NCBI GenBank assembly: GCA_035697545.1
Contig: DASSCT010000199.1
Location: forward strand, 1 to 16,134
Reading direction: 5' to 3'
DNA: 16,134 nt
From: JACDAN01 sp035697545
GTDB lineage: Bacteria; Actinomycetota; Thermoleophilia; Gaiellales; Gaiellaceae
Part shown: piece by piece, positions 1 to 8,300 of the stretch
How positions within the stretch are numbered: the first letter of the stretch is position 1
Layout of the letters: every line of letters begins with the position of its first letter
Translations under genes and position numbers: made by a program
Notes under the pieces: generated by a model
The model's database searches: none
What the model saw: the letters and a program-made list of their open reading frames with translations, nothing else
What the model was told of the DNA's origin: nothing

Positions 1-8
1 ATCGTGAC

Positions 9-21
9 GGGGTCTGACCCC
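9..21. repeat. GGGGTC-T-GACCCC palindrome after pyk
   Basis: A near-perfect 13-nt palindrome (six-base arms around a single T) begins 12 nt past the pyk stop codon. As RNA the one-base loop would have to open to three or more, leaving a five-base GC-rich stem. No U-run follows on the minus strand, so it is a weak terminator candidate. It may instead be a dispersed short palindromic repeat; only one copy is present in this window. Confidence 0.35.
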
Positions 22-32
22 CGCCGAAGGGC

Positions 33-1445
33 TCACGCGTACGCCAGTTTGATCATGTCCGTCGTGCCGGGGATGTTGACCGCCGTGCCGGCGGTGAGAA
101 CGACGAGGTCACCGTCATCGAGGAGCCCCGTTTTCCTTCCAGACTCGAGTGAGGAGCTCCACAGCTCCTCGACATCCGCCGCTTCCGCCATCCACGCCGG
201 GGTCACGCCCCACTCGATAGCCATGTGCTGGAGCGCATAGTGGTGATGTGAGAGCCCGATGACGGGCCGCCGCGGGCGAAGTCGCGCGACCACCGACGCG
301 GTTCGCCCCGAGTACGTCGGCACCAGGATCGCCTTCGCGCCCAGCGTCTCCGCCAGATCGCACGCCGCGTTCGACATCGCGTGCCCGACGGTCGGCTGGT
401 CTCCCGGCTGAGGAAACTGGTGCCGATACTCGATGCTCGGCTCGATCACGAGCGCGATCCGGTTCATCGTCCGAACCGACTCGAGCGGGTACTCGCCGAT
501 CGCCGTCTCCTCCGAGAGCATCAGGGCGGAGGAGCCATCGAGAACCGCATTCGCGATGTCGCTCGCCTCGGCGCGGGTCGGCTCCGGCTGATGCACCATC
601 GACTCGAGCATCTGTGTCGCGGTGATCACGGGCTTCCCCCGATCGAGCGCCGCGAGGATGATCCGTTTCTGGAGCAGCGGCACGATCTCCGGGCCCATCT
701 CTACGCCGAGATCGCCGCGGGCGACCATGACCGCGTCGGACTCGTCCAGGATCGGAATAAGGGCATCGACCGCCTCCGACTTCTCGATCTTGGCGATCAC
801 ATGGGCCTGCGAGCCAGCCTGTTCGATCAGGGCCTTGAGGTCGCGCACATCGGCGGCGGAGCGGACGAACGACAGTGCGACGAAATCCACGCCGAGCTCG
901 AGCGCGAACTCGAGGTCGTCCGCGTCCTTGCGCGTAAGCGACGGGATCGGCACGGGCACCCCGGGCAGGTTCACGCCCTTGTTCGCCGCGACAAGACCGC
1001 CGACGACGACCGCACACCGCGCACGACCAGCCTCGACCGCTTCGACGCGTAGCCGTACCAGACCGTCGTCGATGAGGACGTCGTGCCCGGGCTGGAGCAC
1101 CTGGCCGACGATCGCGGGGCGAACAGGCAGCTCGCCGTCCCGAGCGCCGTCGCCCGTGACGAAGATCTCGTCTCCCTTGTCGAGCCGCACCGGCGACGGC
1201 AGCTCGCCGACGCGCAGCTTCGGGCCCTGGAGGTCGGCGATCAGCGCGATCGGCCTGCCGAGCTCCTCTTGCGCGGCACGCACCATTCGCGCGTACTGGG
1301 CATGCTGCTCCTGGGTCCCGTGCGAAAAGTTGAGGCGCGCTCCGTCCATGCCGCCCCGGGCCAGGCCGGTGACAAGCTCCTGCGTCGCAGTTGCCGGCCC
1401 AAGGGTTGCCACGATCTTCGTGCGGCGGGGCAGCGCTGACGCCAC
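33..1445 (-). CDS. pyk: Pyruvate kinase
   Basis: Pyruvate kinase converts phosphoenolpyruvate and ADP to pyruvate and ATP, the last step of glycolysis, in the cytoplasm. From the GTG at 1445 the protein has 470 residues, the same length as E. coli PykF. Visible motifs: substrate-binding RLNFSHG (37-43), DLQGPKLRVG (71-80), catalytic IAKIEKSE with Lys221, the metal/phosphate-binding MVARGDLGVE (240-249) and ITATQMLESM (274-283). The C-terminal domain is complete, including PTYSGRTA (376-383). A TTG at 1499 would add 18 residues encoded by a hairpin and without family similarity, so I prefer the GTG even though its own ribosome-binding site is poor (GAGGG only 2 nt upstream). It is the last gene of the eno-lipoprotein-pyk run. 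Function is certain; the start is likely but not proven. Confidence 0.97.
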   Translation of the reverse strand: MASALPRRTKIVATLGPATATQELVTGLARGGMDGARLNFSHGTQEQHAQYARMVRAAQEELGRPIALIADLQGPKLRVGELPSPVRLDKGDEIFVTGDGARDGELPVRPAIVGQVLQPGHDVLIDDGLVRLRVEAVEAGRARCAVVVGGLVAANKGVNLPGVPVPIPSLTRKDADDLEFALELGVDFVALSFVRSAADVRDLKALIEQAGSQAHVIAKIEKSEAVDALIPILDESDAVMVARGDLGVEMGPEIVPLLQKRIILAALDRGKPVITATQMLESMVHQPEPTRAEASDIANAVLDGSSALMLSEETAIGEYPLESVRTMNRIALVIEPSIEYRHQFPQPGDQPTVGHAMSNAACDLAETLGAKAILVPTYSGRTASVVARLRPRRPVIGLSHHHYALQHMAIEWGVTPAWMAEAADVEELWSSSLESGRKTGLLDDGDLVVLTAGTAVNIPGTTDMIKLAYA

Positions 1446-1450
1446 GGCCC

Positions 1451-1480
1451 TCAGCGTACCCCTAGGAGGGTTGGCGGCAT
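1451..1480 (-). CDS. Possible 9-codon leader ORF before pyk
   Basis: An ATG at 1480 opens a nine-codon frame (MPPTLLGVR) that stops with TGA 5 nt before the pyk GTG. A strong Shine-Dalgarno, AGGAGGG (1490-1496), lies 9 nt upstream of the ATG. This is better placed than anything in front of pyk itself, so translation could re-initiate from here onto pyk. The whole arrangement lies in and just after a hairpin, and such a short frame could occur by chance. Confidence 0.3.
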   Translation of the reverse strand: MPPTLLGVR

Positions 1481-1496
1481 TTCGCCAAACCCTCCT
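1464..1496 (-). promoter_or_regulatory. Stable hairpin in the lipoprotein-pyk intergenic region
   Basis: The arms AGGAGGGTTTGGCG and CGCCAACCCTCCT pair over 13 bp with one bulged base, around a 6-nt loop. The 5' arm (minus strand) is a perfect Shine-Dalgarno, which is paired in the stem, and the loop contains the ATG of the mini-ORF. No U-tract follows (next bases AGGGGTACG), so a classical intrinsic terminator is less likely than a translation-control or mRNA-processing element. Role is inferred only from structure. Confidence 0.5.
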
Positions 1497-1507
1497 CAAC
1501 GCAGTCG

Positions 1508-2287
1508 CTACTGGAGCCGGAGAGGAATCTCGGACTCGTTGATTCGCGAGCCATCCTCCGCCGAGAGCTCGAAGACGACGAGACGCCCCTGCTGCGGCTT
1601 GTCAACCGTGTACGGCACCCGGAAGGCGAACGTCCCGCGCGTCCCGCTGCCCGACGTCGCGGTGACGAAGTTCTTCCGCAGCACCTTGCCCGAAGCGTCC
1701 TTGAGCTCGTAGTTGAACGTCGCCTCGAACGTGTTCGCCGTTCCTCTCACCGCAAACCCCGAATCGACCGACTCGTCCGGCAGCGGAGACTCGACCAGAA
1801 TCGCCGGCGTCTCGCTCTCGAACGCCCGGCGCCCGACGGGGCGATCGGCTCCGAGGTCCACGCGCTTCACCGTCGGGAACTGCGTCAGCGTGTAGACGAG
1901 CTGCGCGCGCGCCGCATCGTCGCTCGGCTGCTCGGAGAGCTGCACCGTCGCGACTCCGCTCGAGATCGACAGCGACTCGAGCTCTGTGCCGTCCGGCACA
2001 GCTGAATCCATGCCCGGATCGTGGGGCATCGGGCCCTCGAGAAGCTCCCGCACCGCGGCCGACCCGACAGCCGGGCCGGTCACGTCGCGCTGAACCGGAG
2101 CGACCTTCCCGTCGCGCAGGAAGTAGACCCTGACCGCGACCTGCGGCGGCTGGGTCGGGGTGGACGACGTCCCCGTCTCGGTGACGGTCTCCTCCGTGGT
2201 CGTCGGTGCGGTCTCGTTGTCGTCACCGCCGCAACCCGCCAGCAGCGCGAGGAGCACGAAGAGGCTAGCGGCGCCGCGGAAACGCAT
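1508..2287 (-). CDS. GerMN-Gmad2 domain lipoprotein
   Basis: A 259-residue predicted lipoprotein: basic n-region, hydrophobic stretch and lipobox LLAGC with Cys19, so it should be anchored on the outer face of the membrane. A Thr/Glu/Pro-rich linker (about 20-50) follows. A GerMN-like domain (about 51-150) contains VRVYFLRDGK, the VRELLEGP helix and a C-terminal LTQFPTVKRVDL segment. A Gmad2 immunoglobulin-like domain (about 163-257) begins ILVESPLPDE and contains VRGTANTFEATFNYEL. Both domains are known from spore-germination proteins, but this pairing also occurs as surface lipoproteins in bacteria that do not sporulate; the ligand is unknown. The ATG at 2287 was chosen because it begins a perfect signal peptide; the frame is open further upstream inside eno, but with no signal sequence. 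The gene overlaps eno by 23 nt, which suggests translational coupling. Confidence 0.85.
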   Translation of the reverse strand: MRFRGAASLFVLLALLAGCGGDDNETAPTTTEETVTETGTSSTPTQPPQVAVRVYFLRDGKVAPVQRDVTGPAVGSAAVRELLEGPMPHDPGMDSAVPDGTELESLSISSGVATVQLSEQPSDDAARAQLVYTLTQFPTVKRVDLGADRPVGRRAFESETPAILVESPLPDESVDSGFAVRGTANTFEATFNYELKDASGKVLRKNFVTATSGSGTRGTFAFRVPYTVDKPQQGRLVVFELSAEDGSRINESEIPLRLQ

Positions 2288-3536
2288 CCCAACCGGGGTA
2301 TTCGGCCTCCGCACCAAGCTCCTCTTCGATTCGCAGCAGCTGGTTGTACTTCGCGACGCGGTCGCTGCGACTCGGGGCGCCGGCCTTGATCTGACCCGCG
2401 TTCGTCGCGACCGCAAGGTCGGCGATCGTCGTGTCCTCGGTCTCGCCGGACCGGTGTGAGATCACCGTCGCATAGCCCGCTGACCCTGCCAGCTCGATCG
2501 CCTCCAGCGTTTCGGTCAGCGTCCCGATCTGGTTGATCTTGAGGAGAATCGCGTTCGCCACGCCTTCATCGATGCCGCGCCGGAGCCGCGCGACGTTCGT
2601 GACGAAGAGGTCGTCGCCCACAAGCTGCACGCGGTCACCGAGCTCCTGGGTGAGCGCCTTCCACGCCGCCCAGTCGTCCTCGGCGGCGCCGTCCTCGATC
2701 GACACGATCGGATACCGGTCGACCAGGCCGGCCCAGTACTCCGTGAGCTCTTCGGCGGACGCCTCACGGCCCTCGAACCGGTAGATGCCGTCCTCGTAGA
2801 GCTCGGACATCGCCGGATCGAGGGCGACGGCGACGCGCTCGCGATGGCCGGCCCGCTCGGCCGCTTCGAGGATCACCTCGATGGCCTCCTCGCTCGACCC
2901 GAGGTCGGGGGCGAAGCCACCCTCGTCGCCGACGGCCGTTGCCAGGCCGCGCTCGTCGAGCAGTTTCTTCAGCGTGTGGAAGACCTCGATCGCGATCCTG
3001 AACGCCTCAGAGAAGTTCTCCGCGCCGCCGGGGACGATCATGAACTCCTGGAGGTCCAGCGAGTTCCGAGCGTGGGCACCGCCGTTGATGACGTTCAGCA
3101 TCGGAACGGGGAGCACATGGGCCTGCTCGCCGCCGATCCAGCGGTAGAGCGGCACGCCTGCCTCCGCCGCAGCCGCCCTCGCAACCGCAAGCGAGACGCC
3201 GAGGAGCGCGTTCGCTCCGAGACGGCACTTGTTCTCCGTGCCGTCGAGCTTCACGAGCGCCGCGTCGATCGCCGCCTGGTCCGCCGGATCCAGTCCCCTG
3301 ATCGCCTCTGCGATCTCGGTCCGCACGTTCTCCACCGCGCGCAGGACGCCCTTACCGAGGAAGGCGCCGGGATCGCCGTCCCGCAGCTCCACTGCCTCGA
3401 ACCGGCCGGTGGACGCGCCGGACGGAACCGCGGCTCGTCCGCGCGCCCCGGACTCGAGCTCGACATCGACCTCCACCGTCGGGTTGCCGCGCGAATCGAA
3501 GACCTGGCGGGCGTGGACATCCGTGATCGAGCTCAT
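2265..3536 (-). CDS. eno: Enolase (phosphopyruvate hydratase)
   Basis: Enolase dehydrates 2-phosphoglycerate to phosphoenolpyruvate in glycolysis and may also be part of the RNA degradosome. The 423-residue protein is full length. Key residues: the flexible loop PSGASTG (38-44), His155 and Glu164 in NGGAHARNSLDLQEF, the general acid Glu205 in GDEGGFAP, Mg ligands Asp240, Glu281 (SIEDG) and Asp308 (VGDDLFVTN), catalytic Lys333 in LLKINQIGTL, and the signature ISHRSGETEDTTIADLAV (359-376). The ATG overlaps the mazG stop as ATGA (3533-3536), and a strong purine-rich ribosome-binding site sits just upstream. The next gene in the run is the GerMN lipoprotein, then pyk, so two neighbouring steps of lower glycolysis (PEP production and use) are probably co-expressed. 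Confidence 0.98.
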   Translation of the reverse strand: MSSITDVHARQVFDSRGNPTVEVDVELESGARGRAAVPSGASTGRFEAVELRDGDPGAFLGKGVLRAVENVRTEIAEAIRGLDPADQAAIDAALVKLDGTENKCRLGANALLGVSLAVARAAAAEAGVPLYRWIGGEQAHVLPVPMLNVINGGAHARNSLDLQEFMIVPGGAENFSEAFRIAIEVFHTLKKLLDERGLATAVGDEGGFAPDLGSSEEAIEVILEAAERAGHRERVAVALDPAMSELYEDGIYRFEGREASAEELTEYWAGLVDRYPIVSIEDGAAEDDWAAWKALTQELGDRVQLVGDDLFVTNVARLRRGIDEGVANAILLKINQIGTLTETLEAIELAGSAGYATVISHRSGETEDTTIADLAVATNAGQIKAGAPSRSDRVAKYNQLLRIEEELGAEAEYPGWDAFPRRR

Positions 3537-4342
3537 CGGCCTCCCTCCTCCTTGGCCGCGTCGAAGTATCGATCCTTCTCGTCGAGCGTGAGCTCGCGAA
3601 ACGCCCGGCCGTCCGCACCGGCGAGCTCCTCCGCGCGCTCGACCCGCTCGGCGAAGCGCTTGGACATCGCCCGCAGCGCGAGCTCGGGATCGACGTTGAG
3701 CCGTCGCGCGACGTTCACGGCAGCGAACAGGACGTCGCCGAGCTCCTCGAAAACGTGGGGATCCGGCTCGCGCTCGGGCGCCTGCTCGCCCGCGGCAGCA
3801 ATCGCTTCCTTCAGCTCCCGAAGCTCGTCCTCCAGATCGGCCAGCGCGCCCGCTGTGTCCGGGTACTCGAACTCGATCGCCGCCGCCCGGCGCTGCAGCT
3901 TCCGAGCGTAGATGAGCGCCGGCAGCGCCTCCGGGATGTGGTGGAAGATGCCCTCCCGGCCCTCGTGCTCGGTCTTGATCCGCTCCCAGTTCTCACGGAC
4001 TCGGCCGGCCGTTCGGGCCTCGACGTCGCCGAAGACGTGCGGATGCCGAAGGACGAGCTTGTCGTGCACCCGGCGCGCCACGGACTCGAGGTTCCCCGCG
4101 CCCTCCTCCTCGAGCAGCAGCGCCAGGAAGTACGTCTGGTAGAGCAGATCGCCGAGCTCGTCCTCGAGCTTCGCCGCATCGCCCGCAATCGCGGCGTCGG
4201 CGACCTCGTAGGCCTCCTCGACGGTGTGCGGCACGATCGTCCGCGCCGTCTGCTCGCGATCCCACGGGCAGTCGCGGCGAAGCCGCTCGGTCAGTCGCTG
4301 GAGTTCGAGAAGCGCGTCGGAGAGGTGTTCGGGCTCAGCCAG
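3533..4342 (-). CDS. mazG: Nucleoside triphosphate pyrophosphohydrolase MazG
   Basis: MazG hydrolyses (d)NTPs to the monophosphate and pyrophosphate. It is thought to clear non-canonical nucleotides and lower the (p)ppGpp response. Two tandem MazG domains are visible. The first has the N-terminal LRRDCPWDREQT, then HTVEEAYE with the EExxE metal site (Glu42, Glu43, Glu46) and EDELGDLL (Glu62, Asp65). The second has LRELKEAI and FEELGDVLFAAVNVARRL. The conserved CPWDREQT segment lies upstream of the first usable GTG (4234), and no ATG, GTG or TTG exists between that GTG and the upstream in-frame TGA. I therefore extend the gene to a CTG at 4342, which overlaps the stop codon of the foldase gene (4335-4337); this gives 269 residues, near the 263 of E. 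coli MazG. Starting at 4234 would lose 36 residues, including that conserved block. The stop overlaps the eno start. Confidence 0.9.
   Translation of the reverse strand: MAEPEHLSDALLELQRLTERLRRDCPWDREQTARTIVPHTVEEAYEVADAAIAGDAAKLEDELGDLLYQTYFLALLLEEEGAGNLESVARRVHDKLVLRHPHVFGDVEARTAGRVRENWERIKTEHEGREGIFHHIPEALPALIYARKLQRRAAAIEFEYPDTAGALADLEDELRELKEAIAAAGEQAPEREPDPHVFEELGDVLFAAVNVARRLNVDPELALRAMSKRFAERVERAEELAGADGRAFRELTLDEKDRYFDAAKEEGGR
3540..3553 (-). promoter_or_regulatory. Strong ribosome-binding site of eno
   Basis: On the minus strand the last codons of mazG read AAGGAGGAGGGAGG, ending 3 nt before the eno ATG. Several overlapping GGAGG cores give good Shine-Dalgarno spacings. This fixes the eno start and fits high translation of a glycolytic enzyme. 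It also explains the KEEGGR C-terminus of MazG as a by-product of the embedded site. Confidence 0.8.
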
Positions 4343-5336
4343 CGCTGGAGCTGTTCGAATTGGTCGGCTTGTAGCCGACCTGGTACGCCGTGTCGCCCTT
4401 CAGATCCTTGCGCATGTCGGCGACCCACTTCTCCATTTCCTTGTTCTTCTTGTCCTGAGCCAGCTGCTGCCGGATCGCTTCCTTGACCTGGTTGAAGGGC
4501 GTCGTCGTGCCCTTCTTCGTCTTCGAAAGCGCCTGGATGATGTGCCAGCCGTACTGCGTCTTGATCGGGATCGAGATCCCGCCCTTCGCGAGGCTGAACG
4601 CGACCTCTTCGAACTCGGGAACGAGCTGGCCGCGCGTCGCCGTCATCTTCCCGCCCTGGTTCTTCGAGGCAGGATCCTGTGAGTACTTCTTGGCGATCGC
4701 GTTCCAGTCGCCGCCGGCCTTGAGCTGGTTGTAGAGCCGTTTGGCGAGCGGCCGATCCTTGACGAGGACGTGGCGCACGACCCGCGTCTCCGGCGTCCCG
4801 TATTGCGCCTTGTTCTTCTCGTAGTAGTCCTTGACCGCCTTGTCGTCGACCTTCACGTCGGAGGTGACCTTCTTGTAGATGCCCTCCTGGATGAGGTTCG
4901 CACGGATGATGTCCCGAGCCTGCGCGTCGCTCAGTCCCTGCCCCTTGAGCTCGGCCTCGAACTTCTTGCGGTCGCCGCCGTGGCGCTCCTTGACGTACTC
5001 GTCGATCCGCTTGTCGACCGCCTCGTCGCTGACGTCGACGCCGAGCTCCTTCGCCTTGACCTCGAACTGGGCGCGCTGGACGAGGAGCGCGATCGCCTGG
5101 TCGCGGATCTGGATGTACTCGGGCGTGCCGACCTTCGGGAACGGCCGCTTCTGCGAGTCGAAGGTGCGCTTCGCGTACTTGACGAGGTCGTCGAACTCGG
5201 ACTTCGTGATCGACTGGTCGCCGACGACGGCGACCGAATCGGGCGGCACGCTGGCCGAGTCGTTCGAGGTGCCGCACGCCGCCGCCAAGACGGCAAGGCC
5301 GAGGGCAAAAAGTCCTGCAAAAGCGCGTCGTCGCAT
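4335..5336 (-). CDS. PpiC-type peptidylprolyl isomerase lipoprotein (PrsA/SurA-like foldase)
   Basis: A 333-residue lipoprotein expected to catalyse cis-trans isomerisation of prolyl bonds and help fold exported proteins outside the membrane. The signal peptide ends in the lipobox LAAAC with Cys21. Residues about 32-180 form a SurA/PrsA-like N-terminal chaperone region (DSVAVVGDQSITKSEFDDL, then helices). The parvulin PpiC domain (about 182-272) contains VRHVLVKD, a YSQDPASKNQGG loop, LVPEFEEVAFSLAKG and the closing YGWHIIQAL. A C-terminal helical tail ends in a Ser/Asn-rich stretch. Only 14 nt separate it from the mfd stop and it overlaps the proposed mazG start, so it probably shares their transcript. 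No clear Shine-Dalgarno precedes the ATG. PrsA-like or SurA-like cannot be distinguished with certainty here. Confidence 0.92.
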   Translation of the reverse strand: MRRRAFAGLFALGLAVLAAACGTSNDSASVPPDSVAVVGDQSITKSEFDDLVKYAKRTFDSQKRPFPKVGTPEYIQIRDQAIALLVQRAQFEVKAKELGVDVSDEAVDKRIDEYVKERHGGDRKKFEAELKGQGLSDAQARDIIRANLIQEGIYKKVTSDVKVDDKAVKDYYEKNKAQYGTPETRVVRHVLVKDRPLAKRLYNQLKAGGDWNAIAKKYSQDPASKNQGGKMTATRGQLVPEFEEVAFSLAKGGISIPIKTQYGWHIIQALSKTKKGTTTPFNQVKEAIRQQLAQDKKNKEMEKWVADMRKDLKGDTAYQVGYKPTNSNSSSAG

Positions 5337-5350
5337 AGAAAAAGCGCCGT

Positions 5351-8300
5351 CTAAGCCGCCTGGCGCGTTTCCAGGATAGCATCGACCAAACGGAGTGCTC
5401 CCGGCAGGTCTTCCTCGCGAAGCGAGACCTCTTTTCGGGCCGTGGTATAGACGGCCGTGTCGAGCATCCGCCGTAGCTCCCTCAACTCCCCCGAGCCGAG
5501 CACGAGCGGTCCGACGGTTGCCTTCCCCTGGCGGAAGACAAGATAGTCGGCGCCGAGCCGCGACAGCTTGATCCTGGCCTCCTGGATGCCGAAGAGATTC
5601 TCGACGGGCCCGGGAAGCGGGCCGAAGCGGTCGATCGTCGCCGCCTCGAGCTCGCGGAGCTCGTCTTCGGTCTCGACGAGCGCAAGGCGGCGGTGGAGAT
5701 CGATTCGAAGTGCTTCCGAGTCGACGTAGGTGTTCGGGACGTACGCATCGACGCGCGCATCGACTCGGACCGGACGCGCCGCCGGCCGCCGCTCGCCCGA
5801 GAGCTCTGCGACCGCCTCTGCGAGCAGCTCGACGTAGAGCTCGAAACCGAGCGCAGCCACATGACCCGATTGCTCGGCGCCGAGGAGGTCGCCCGCGCCG
5901 CGGATGTCGAGATCGCGCATCGCGATCGCGAAGCCGGCGCCCAGCTCGGTGTGGTCTGCGAGCGTGGCCAGCCGGGCCCGGGCCTCGTGGGTGAGCTCAG
6001 AGGTGTCGGGATAGAAGAGATACGAGTGCGCGAGGAGGTCGGATCGGCCTACCCGCCCTCGAATCTGGTAGAGCTGCGCGAGGCCGAGCGCGTCGGCCCG
6101 CTCGACGATGAGCGTGTTCGCCTGCGGGATGTCGAGGCCCGACTCGATGATCGTGGTCGAGACGAGCACGTCTGCGTCGCCCCGCATGAACGCGAGCATC
6201 CGATCCTCGAGGTCCCGCTCCCGCATCTGCCCGTGGGCGACGAGGAACCGCAGGTCAGGGCGTAGCTCTTGTAGCCAGGCAGCACGCTCGTCGATCGTTT
6301 CGACCCTGTTGTGCAGGTAGAAGGATTGACCACCTCTATTCGTCTCGCGCGACAGCGCCAGACGAACAATTTCCTCGTCGAACTCCCCGACGTAGGTGCG
6401 AATCGGCCGTCGGCCCTCCGGCGGCGTCTCGATGACCGAGATGTCACGCAGGCCCGATAGCGACATGTGCAGGGTGCGCGGGATCGGCGTCGCCGTCAGC
6501 GCCAGCACGTCGACTTCGAGGCGCAGCTGCCTGAGGAGCTCCTTCTGCGCGACGCCGAAGCGCTGCTCCTCGTCGACGATCACGAGTCCCAGGTTCTTGG
6601 GGATCACATCCCGCGAGAGCACCCTGTGCGTCCCGATCAGGACGTCGACCTGGCCGGCCGCGAAGTCCGCGAGCACCTCCTTCGTCTCCTTCGGCGTGCG
6701 AAAGCGCGAGAGCATCTCGACGCGCAGCGGGAAGTCGCGATAGCGCTCGCGGAAGGTGTTCCAGTGCTGCTGCGCGAGCACCGTGGTGGGCACGAGCATG
6801 AGCGTCTGCCGACCGTTGAGCGCGACGGCGAACGCCGCGCGGACGGCGACCTCCGTCTTCCCGAAGCCGACGTCGCCGCAGACGAGGCGATCCATGGGCC
6901 GCGGCGCCTCGAGATCCTCCTTCACCGCCTCGATCGCCGCGCGCTGGTCGTCGGTCTCACGGTACGGAAAGCTCGTCTCCAGCTGGTCGAGGTACTCGTG
7001 GCGGAGGTCGTACGCGACCCCTTCTGCCTGCTGGCGCTGCGCGTACAGGCGCAGGAGCTCGCCGGCGAGCTCGCGGATGCCCTCGCGCGCCCGGCTCTTG
7101 AGCAGCTGCCAGGCCTTGCCCCCGAGCTTGGAGAGCGCCGGCGCCCCGTTCAGCCCGACGTAGCGCGAGACCTTTCCCAGCTGCTCATGCGGGACGTAGA
7201 GGCGGTCGTCGCCTCGGAACGCCAGCAGGAGATAGTCGCGCGTGACGCCTGCCACCTCCCGTGTCTCGAAGCCCAGGAGCCTCCCGACACCGTGATCCTC
7301 GTGGACGACGTGGTCGCCGGTGCGCAGGTCGGCGAAGGACTGGAGCGCACGCCCGACGCGGTGGTCGGTGCGGCGCGGCTTGCGGCGGAAGACCTGCGTG
7401 TCCGGGAGCAGAGCTATGCCGAGGTCGCGCCAGACGAAGCCGCGGCGCGCAGGCGACACGGCGTAGAGCAGCTCCGCATCCCTCGGGAGCTTGTCCTCGG
7501 AGTCGAACAACCGCGCCTCGACGCGGCGGAGCAGGTTCTGGTTGCGGAGGGCTTCCCCCTGGTGCGCGAAGGCGACGACGACGCGCAGCCCCGCGCGGAC
7601 GAGGGCGCCGAGCTCGTTCTCCGCCTCGGCGAGGCCACGAGCGGCGATCGCGGGGCGCTGCGCCTCGAACGAGAACGGCTGGCCGCTCGGGAACGGGTCG
7701 AGCTCGGCGGCGCCCTCGAGCGGCTGCGGCTCGAGCTCCTCCTCGTCCCAGAGCTCGCGGACGGAGTCCGGCTGCCAGACGAAGTCCGGGGCCCGATCGA
7801 GCGGCGGCACGAGGTCGTCCGGGATCGAGACCTCGCCCTCTTCCTGGAGCGTCGGCTCGAGGAGGTCAGGACGGCGCTCGGTAGCCGGGTAGATCACTGC
7901 GTCCTCGACGAGATGGAGCGTGCGTTGCGTGAAGGGCGAGAACACGCGGATCGACTCGATCTCGTCGCCGAAGAGCTCGATCCTCAGCGGCTCGCGGCCG
8001 GTGGTCGGGAAGACGTCCACGATCCCACCGCGCACCGCAAACTGCCCGCGCTCCTCGGCGCGCTCGACTCGCTCGTAGCCGGCGAGCGCAAGCCGCTCGG
8101 TCAGATCTTCGGCGTCATCCGGGAGCCGGATGGGGTCCGGCCGCTCGGTTGCCGGCGGCATGCCTTCGGCGAGAGCCGCAGCGGAGGCGGCGACGAGCCC
8201 GCCGGCAGCGAGGACGTTGAGGGCTCGCGCCCGCTCGCCGACGAGGTGCGGTGCCGGATCGAGCCCGGAGCCCCAGCGAACGCCGCGGCTCGGATGGAGC

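Noticed and set aside
1464..1496. Classical intrinsic terminator before pyk
   Set aside because: The stem is strong but no U-run follows on the transcribed strand, and pyk has no evident promoter of its own, so read-through is needed.
2288..2416. Upstream extension of the GerMN lipoprotein to 2416
   Set aside because: The extra 43 residues lie inside eno and are Arg/Ser-rich; the ATG at 2287 starts a textbook lipoprotein signal peptide.
4291..5382. A 363-codon minus-strand frame overlapping the foldase gene
   Set aside because: It is the out-of-frame reading of the PpiC lipoprotein gene, rich in Arg, Gly and Ala; the other frame has a lipobox and a parvulin domain.
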